Source of the DNA: Streptococcus sp. zg-86
GTDB taxonomy: Bacteria > Bacillota > Bacilli > Lactobacillales > Streptococcaceae
Assembly: GCF_017639855.1 (NCBI RefSeq)
Contig: NZ_CP072115.1
Span: forward strand, 992,001 to 1,056,000
DNA length: 64,000 nucleotides
Direction of reading: 5' to 3'
The notes under the pieces are model-generated. The model saw only the letters and a list, made by a program, of their open reading frames with translations, ran no database searches and was not told where the DNA came from. A program made the position numbers and the translations under genes. This document shows positions 59,072 through 64,000 of this stretch, in pieces; within the stretch, counting starts at the first letter, position 1; each line of letters opens with the position of its first letter.

Positions 59072-60898
59072 CTAATTTTTCAAGTAAGCCAAGTCATTCT
59101 TGACCAAGGTTTCATCCAATAAGGCCCGTTGCGCTGCTTGTTCTTCCTCAGACCAGTCGTAGTAAGCTGCCATTTCAAGCAGGACATCATCGACAATACT
59201 ATCCAACTGCTCCCGCATAAAGAGCATATAATTTGTCCGACGGAGAAGATAGTCAACAGCTGTCAAGGTCATTTCTTCTTTCATGGCATAATGTAGTGAC
59301 AATAAATCACGCTGATTGAGCTGGCTAACTGCTTCTACTTTATGGTTCAAGGCAAAGACTTTCGGTGCATTTGAACCATATAAATTCGCAAGATAGAGCG
59401 CATCATCGTAGTGCAAGCCTTTTTTCACACCTAATTGTGCCAAATGCTCAATTTCTTCTGCTACATTAGCTGGATTTAATTCTCCGCCTGAGACAGGATA
59501 GGTTTTTGAATTAATCAATCTGAATTTGCGACCGTGCTCTGTTTCGAGGATTTCTGCCACTTTTTCAAGTGCTCCTTCAGCCATTTTACGGAAATCAGTA
59601 ATTTTTCCTCCAGCTAGAGTCAACAAACCATTATCATCACGGTCAAGCGATGAGCCACGAGAAACTGCTGACGGATCCAAGGTCTTTTCAGATACGCTGC
59701 CTTCTAGTTGTGTCAAATCGTGTTCGACATCATCGCGTGATTTTTCATGATTGAGATAGGCTTTGACCGTATCAATCAGGTTGTTAAAACTATCATCACT
59801 CAGTTTACCATTGTTTCCACCATTGTAATCTGAAGCGCCATTTCCAGACAATAATGGACGGAGTCCTGCCCAACCACTTTCAATATCGTCAATGGTTAAG
59901 TTTGCTTCTGGGAAACGATTATTGACAATAGCAAGCAAGTAGTCAACATCTTCTTGGGTTACCGTTGGATTTGCCAAATCACCTGTGTAATCTGTATCCG
60001 TTGTTCCAAAGTAGGTCTTGTTTTCACGAGGAAGGACAAAGACCATACGACCATCTGCCTCTCCTGTATCAAAGTAAGTTGGTTGAGGAACAGATAAGCG
60101 AGCACTATCTACAACTAAATGCACTCCTTTTGTCGGTCTCATCTGGAATACACCACTACCTTCACCACCGAGATTGCGAACTTCATCACTCCATGGACCA
60201 GTTGTATTGATAACGAGTCGGGCACGAATTTCAAAGCTGGTATCTGTCAAAAGGTCACGAGCTACAATTCCTACGACCTTATCATTCTCATCCTTAATAA
60301 AGCGCTCCGCTTTGACACGGCTCGCAATCAAAGCTCCGTCTTTAGCTGCACGTTTGATATTTTCAATGACAAGACGGGCATCGTTATTGCGGAAGTCAAG
60401 GTAAACACCACCACCGACAAGACCTTCTTGTTTCAAGTGAGGCTCACGCTCTAACACCTCTTCTTTTGTTAAAACCTTATTAGCCAAATCTGTATTGTTC
60501 ACCCCAGCTAGGAGGTCATACAAGTCCATCGCAACTTTTAGGCGGAACATACTAAAAGTGGAACCTTCTTCATCATAGACAGGAAGGAGCATTGGGTCTG
60601 GTTTTGGAATGTGAGGGGCAATTTGTTGCACAACTGCACGTTCTGATACCGTATCCGAGACAACTTCCACATCAAATTGTTTCAAGTAACGCAAGCCACC
60701 GTGAACCAATTTTGTCGAACGGCTACTGGTCCCTTCAGCGAAATCTTGCATTTCGATTAAGGCTGTCTCCATTCCACTTGCCGCTGCTTGAATAGCGACA
60801 CCTGCACCAGTTATGCCGCCTCCGATAACCAGCAGATCAAGCTGTCTATCCTGCATTTTTTCAATGGCTAATCGTCTTGTTTCTTTTGAAAATTCCAT
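59072..60898 (-). CDS. glpO: Alpha-glycerophosphate oxidase
   Basis: A 608-residue FAD enzyme. DLLVIGGGITGAGVAIQAAASG (about 19-40) is the FAD motif; GTSSRSTKLVHGGLRYLKQFD and WAGLRPLL are typical of glycerol-3-phosphate oxidases/dehydrogenases. In streptococci it uses oxygen and makes dihydroxyacetone phosphate plus hydrogen peroxide. The 50-residue insert near residues 355-405 (SGNGASDYNGGNNGKLSDDSF) is the feature that separates GlpO from GlpD. Follows glpK by 15 nt. Confidence 0.94.
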   Translation of the reverse strand: MEFSKETRRLAIEKMQDRQLDLLVIGGGITGAGVAIQAAASGMETALIEMQDFAEGTSSRSTKLVHGGLRYLKQFDVEVVSDTVSERAVVQQIAPHIPKPDPMLLPVYDEEGSTFSMFRLKVAMDLYDLLAGVNNTDLANKVLTKEEVLEREPHLKQEGLVGGGVYLDFRNNDARLVIENIKRAAKDGALIASRVKAERFIKDENDKVVGIVARDLLTDTSFEIRARLVINTTGPWSDEVRNLGGEGSGVFQMRPTKGVHLVVDSARLSVPQPTYFDTGEADGRMVFVLPRENKTYFGTTDTDYTGDLANPTVTQEDVDYLLAIVNNRFPEANLTIDDIESGWAGLRPLLSGNGASDYNGGNNGKLSDDSFNNLIDTVKAYLNHEKSRDDVEHDLTQLEGSVSEKTLDPSAVSRGSSLDRDDNGLLTLAGGKITDFRKMAEGALEKVAEILETEHGRKFRLINSKTYPVSGGELNPANVAEEIEHLAQLGVKKGLHYDDALYLANLYGSNAPKVFALNHKVEAVSQLNQRDLLSLHYAMKEEMTLTAVDYLLRRTNYMLFMREQLDSIVDDVLLEMAAYYDWSEEEQAAQRALLDETLVKNDLAYLKN

Positions 60899-60913
60899 TT
60901 TATACTCTCTTTT

Positions 60914-62428
60914 CTATTCTTCTTCATCTATTTCAGCAAATAATTGAGTTGCTGCAACAGCTTTCTTCCAACCTTTGTACAATTGTTCTTTACGCGCATC
61001 GTTCATGGCTGGCTGGAAGGATTGACCAACGGCATTCAGAGTCTTTAATTCCTCCAAATCTTTCCAGAAGCCAACTGCTAGACCTGCAAGAAAGGCTGCG
61101 CCAAGGGCTGTTGTTTCCAAGTTTTTAGCCCGTGCAATTTCAATGCCCAAAATATCTGCTTGGAACTGCATGAGCAAGCTATTCATTGCTGCACCACCGT
61201 CTACTTTCAAGACAGAAATTGGCATACCAGAGTCAATTTGCATCACATCAATGACATCACGAACTTGGTAGGCAATGGATTGGAGCGTTGCTTTGACAAA
61301 ATCTTCTTTTGTTGTTCCACGTGTCAAACCAAAGACAGAGCCTCGTGCATCTGAATTCCAATAAGGTGCTCCAAGACCTGTGAAGGCTGGGACTACATAG
61401 ACTTCATCATTGCTGGTAGACTTGCGCGCTAATTCTTCAGATTCAGGAGATTCTTTGACCATGCGCATACCGTCACGCAACCATTGAACAGCACTACCTG
61501 CGATAAAGACTGAACCTTCAAGAGCATAGTAGACCTTGCCATTGATACCATAACCAATTGTTGTCAAGAGGCTATTTTCAGATAGCTGCATCTCTTCGCC
61601 TGTATTCATGACAATGAAGGAACCTGTACCATAGGTATTTTTTACCATACCAGGTTCAAAGGCCAATTGTCCAAAGAGGGCTGCTTGCTGGTCACCTGCC
61701 ATACCTGAAATCGGAACTTCTGCCCCATAAAAATGGAATGGAGCTGTCTTACCATAAATTTCTGAGTTAGACTTGACTTCTGGCAAGATAGCTTTTGGAA
61801 TGTTCAAGAGGGCAAGAATTTCATCATCCCATTTGAGTTCCTTGATGTTGTAAAGCATGGTACGCGCTGCATTGGAATAATCTGTGACATGGCAACGACC
61901 GTTTGTCAATTTCCAAACAAGCCAAGTATCAATTGTTCCAAAGAGCAACTCGCCCTTTTCAGCTCGTTCTTGTGCACCAGGAACCTGATCCAAAATCCAA
62001 CGAACCTTGGTTGCTGAGAAATAGGCATCGATAACAAGACCAGTCTTCTTGTGAATCATGTCTGAGTAACCGTCATGTTTTAATTGATCAGCAATATGAG
62101 CTGTCTGACGAGATTGCCATACAATTGCATTATAAATAGGAAGACCAGTTTCCTTATCCCATACAACGGTTGTTTCACGTTGGTTGGTGATTCCAATCCC
62201 TTCGATTTGAGCAGGATTGATACCACTTTCGATAAAGGCACCAGCAATGACAGACTGGACTGAGTTCCAAATTTGATTGGCATTATGCTCTACCCAACCT
62301 GGCTTTGGAAAAATTTGCGGAAATTCCTTCTGGTAGCTACCAACTTTTTCTCCCTTTTTATTGAAGATAATGGCACGCGAGCTTGTCGTACCTTGGTCAA
62401 TGGCCATAATGTATTTTTCTTGTGTCAT
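60914..62428 (-). CDS. glpK: Glycerol kinase
   Basis: A 504-residue FGGY kinase. MAIDQGTTSSRAIIFNKKG binds ATP, ITNQRETTVVWDK and GLVIDAYFSATKVRWILD bind substrate, and VDGGAAMNSLLMQFQADILG is the C-terminal signature. It phosphorylates glycerol to glycerol 3-phosphate. First gene of glpKOF, with a catabolite-type palindrome just upstream. Confidence 0.96.
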   Translation of the reverse strand: MTQEKYIMAIDQGTTSSRAIIFNKKGEKVGSYQKEFPQIFPKPGWVEHNANQIWNSVQSVIAGAFIESGINPAQIEGIGITNQRETTVVWDKETGLPIYNAIVWQSRQTAHIADQLKHDGYSDMIHKKTGLVIDAYFSATKVRWILDQVPGAQERAEKGELLFGTIDTWLVWKLTNGRCHVTDYSNAARTMLYNIKELKWDDEILALLNIPKAILPEVKSNSEIYGKTAPFHFYGAEVPISGMAGDQQAALFGQLAFEPGMVKNTYGTGSFIVMNTGEEMQLSENSLLTTIGYGINGKVYYALEGSVFIAGSAVQWLRDGMRMVKESPESEELARKSTSNDEVYVVPAFTGLGAPYWNSDARGSVFGLTRGTTKEDFVKATLQSIAYQVRDVIDVMQIDSGMPISVLKVDGGAAMNSLLMQFQADILGIEIARAKNLETTALGAAFLAGLAVGFWKDLEELKTLNAVGQSFQPAMNDARKEQLYKGWKKAVAATQLFAEIDEEE

Positions 62429-62458
62429 AGGAGACCTCCGTTTAATTTTTTGTTTTTT

Positions 62459-62476
62459 GAAAACGCTTCCGTTTTC
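62459..62476. promoter_or_regulatory. Putative cre (CcpA) site before glpK
   Basis: GAAAACG-CTTC-CGTTTTC is a perfect 7-bp-arm palindrome, read as TGAAAACGCTTCCG it fits most of the cre consensus. It lies 31-48 bp upstream of the start and downstream of a TACAAT -10-like box, suited to repression by glucose. Confidence 0.7.
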
Positions 62477-62551
62477 TATCTATTCTTATTGTAAACTATT
62501 TTCTTCCTAAACCCCTATCAAAAAAATTCCTTTCCTGAAAATTTTTGATAC

Positions 62552-62586
62552 GAAAAAACCAAGTTTGGATTCAATCCTACTTGGCT
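62552..62586 (-). terminator. Terminator after the Mga-type regulator gene
   Basis: On the - strand CCAAGT (62584-62579) and ACTTGG (62564-62559), with an inner GGATT-GAATCC pairing, are followed by six T. Confidence 0.75.
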
Positions 62587-62617
62587 TCTTCTCTTTTATG
62601 CTGCTAAGCTAATCACC

Positions 62618-64000
62618 TTACCGGCTATCAATTGGAAAACTAGGCTCTTCTAATCGACTTCCTGCAACCTTTTCTTTTTCCAGTTGAATAGCCTGAATCA
62701 TTTTCTTCAGGGTAATCAGGTCTTGCTCGTACAAGCCTTGGTGAAGATAATAAACAGACGGTGCTAAGCACTCTTGCCCCTCTGAAATCACTAGGTCATA
62801 TACTTTATCTTCCATAAAAGGCTCAATCGTCACAGCATACTTGCGTTCAAATTCTTTTTGGAGCTGAAATAAGATTGGCTCTGCCAAAATGGGCGATTGA
62901 TACGAAAGAAAGCCGATACGAACAAGAACCGGTCGTACTTGGTTAAGATAGGAAAAAAGAGAGGCCAATGGGTATACTTTCTCCTTACTCTGAAAGGCAA
63001 CCGTTGGAAATTGCGGTTGATAAAATTGCTCAAGAACCTCGGACAAAAAGTCAGAAGCCCTAGCCACATATTCTTCCTGCTTGGTCGTCCAAACCTGCTC
63101 TTTTAGACATCCTTTGAAAAAATACAGACTACCTAATAACTGATTGAGATAGTAGAGAATTTTTTCATCAATTGGAAAATGTTGCCCCAACTCTTGACGA
63201 ATAGTATGATAAGACCAAGTTGTTGCCTCCCGAATCGGACCACCAAATGCCAACATTCTCTCAAGCTTCTGCGGCGCTAAAATTGACTGGCTAAACAAGA
63301 AGGCAAAAAGGGACATCACCTCTCCTTCTCGCATCGTAGACGGTTGGTATTGATAGAGAGTTAGGGAAAATTGGCGTAATTCTTTGTACCATTTCTGCTC
63401 CATATAAGGTGTCATCAGCTGAATGGTTTCTCTGAAATCAACTTCCTGTAATCTCCCTCTTCTTTGTGAAATTCCTAGCCATAAAGCCAGTTGCAAGGCT
63501 TGAAAGGAATTGAAGTGCGAATCATAGAACCGCTCAAAAAGGGGAAGAAAACGAAAAGCAGGAACAAAGAGAGAATGATGTGTTACCTCATTTAACACCT
63601 TGGTATGTAAGAATAATTGATAGTAAAAATACCGAATTTGCAATTCGCTTCCTTTTAGTCTTCCATTACGAATACTGATTTGAAAATCCTGTAAAAGATG
63701 ATTCAGTGCAGCCAATTGCCGATTCAAACTCGCCTCACTCATGAGTAAATGCTGGGCTAGAGCTTGAATGGAAAATTCCTCACGATCAAAAATATAGAGT
63801 AAAATCTGGTACTTGGTGCTAAATTGACAAAGATGAGCAAGCCAGTTCTCGTACACTAACTGGTTGGAGCGGGTATAGACGACTTCTTCCTCTTGAACTT
63901 TCAACGATACTCCTAGGTGTTCATCATGCGTTTCTGCTACAAAGGATTCGATATAGCGAATCAAGGTTGCCCGTGATAACTGGAGGTCTTGGCTTAATTC
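62618..64000 (-). CDS. Mga-type (HTH/PRD-like) regulator, N-terminus outside window
   Basis: The frame is open to the window edge (ELSQDLQLSRATLIRYIES continues upstream of the first Met), so at least 461 residues and 5'-truncated. Two HTH regions: LSRATLIRYIES and IQALAQHLLMSEASLNRQLAALNHLL, as in Mga/AtxA regulators, followed by PRD-like helices and an EIIB-like C-terminus. It lies upstream of glpKOF in the same direction, ended by its own terminator. A role in glycerol or virulence gene control is contextual. Confidence 0.8.
   Translation of the reverse strand, partial: ELSQDLQLSRATLIRYIESFVAETHDEHLGVSLKVQEEEVVYTRSNQLVYENWLAHLCQFSTKYQILLYIFDREEFSIQALAQHLLMSEASLNRQLAALNHLLQDFQISIRNGRLKGSELQIRYFYYQLFLHTKVLNEVTHHSLFVPAFRFLPLFERFYDSHFNSFQALQLALWLGISQRRGRLQEVDFRETIQLMTPYMEQKWYKELRQFSLTLYQYQPSTMREGEVMSLFAFLFSQSILAPQKLERMLAFGGPIREATTWSYHTIRQELGQHFPIDEKILYYLNQLLGSLYFFKGCLKEQVWTTKQEEYVARASDFLSEVLEQFYQPQFPTVAFQSKEKVYPLASLFSYLNQVRPVLVRIGFLSYQSPILAEPILFQLQKEFERKYAVTIEPFMEDKVYDLVISEGQECLAPSVYYLHQGLYEQDLITLKKMIQAIQLEKEKVAGSRLEEPSFPIDSR

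Noticed and set aside
1..64000. tRNA, rRNA, tmRNA, 4.5S RNA or second CRISPR array
   Set aside because: No cloverleaf, conserved rRNA segment or further regularly spaced repeat was recognised by eye; a covariance-model scan would be decisive.

Overview
The window looks like a low-GC Gram-positive chromosome, most probably a Streptococcus close to S. suis (species is my inference). Pointers are guaA, ylxM-ffh, xerS next to a 31-bp difSL site, trmFO, topA, dprA, rnhB, ylqF/rbgA, a glpK-glpO-glpF operon and a BceRS/BceAB module. The difSL site at about 26.87 kb places the window at the replication terminus. Most housekeeping genes before it lie on the + strand and almost all after it on the - strand.

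Region by region: 1-1.4 kb holds a nucleoid-associated protein (5' end outside the window) and a PvaA-like lysozyme. 1.5-15.6 kb is a complete type III-B CRISPR-Cas island in one direction: cas6, cmr1-like, cmr2 (cas10), cmr3, cmr4, cmr5, cmr6, a DUF3800-like/helical-repeat gene, a DEDDh exonuclease gene, an RT-Cas1 fusion, a structured intergenic element, a leader with a strong promoter, a 16-repeat array, a CorA-like membrane effector and cas2. 15.7-21.8 kb is accessory: an SDR and a lipoprotein, an IS66 element with target duplication and a frameshifted transposase inside a copy of an intergenic repeat, a MITE-like element, an XRE regulator, an alpha/beta hydrolase and a RelBE-type toxin-antitoxin pair. 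21.9-29.6 kb holds guaA, a GntR regulator, ylxM-ffh, a broken acetyltransferase, difSL-xerS and a phosphohexomutase. 29.7-35.1 kb is a BceAB/BceRS-type stress module with two BceR-like operators. 35.2-38.0 kb is an ATP-grasp/two-esterase operon. 38.3-42.6 kb is a beta-glucoside PTS operon (licT-bglP-bglA) with a RAT/terminator switch. 43.4-50.8 kb is trmFO, topA, dprA, maa and rnhB-ylqF. 51.3-56.3 kb is an Rrf2-controlled oxidoreductase/hydrolase/EthD set and an orphan ATP-cone protein. 56.4-64 kb is pepF, glpF-glpO-glpK and a partial Mga-type regulator.

The most interesting part is the CRISPR island. The Cas10 has no recognisable HD nuclease domain but keeps GGDD, and the neighbouring effector is a CorA-like two-helix membrane protein. 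This points to nucleotide-messenger signalling, plausibly SAM-AMP as in Bacteroides fragilis Cmr. Adaptation is by RT-Cas1 plus Cas2, so spacers can come from RNA. Reading the 15 spacers supports this: seven, reverse-complemented, are Shine-Dalgarno plus ATG initiation regions. In all seven the RNA 5' boundary falls 15-20 nt upstream of the ATG, much like a 30S initiation footprint. Two nucleases of unassigned role (DUF3800-like and DEDDh) sit beside RT-Cas1 and could make or trim such RNA or cDNA fragments, or act on the messenger.

A second theme is small repeats: a modular 276-292 bp intergenic element in four copies, two MITE-like elements that overlap gene ends, a family of TTTACATAA hairpins around difSL, and a 56-bp duplicated promoter in the Rrf2 regulon. 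No tRNA or rRNA gene was recognised.
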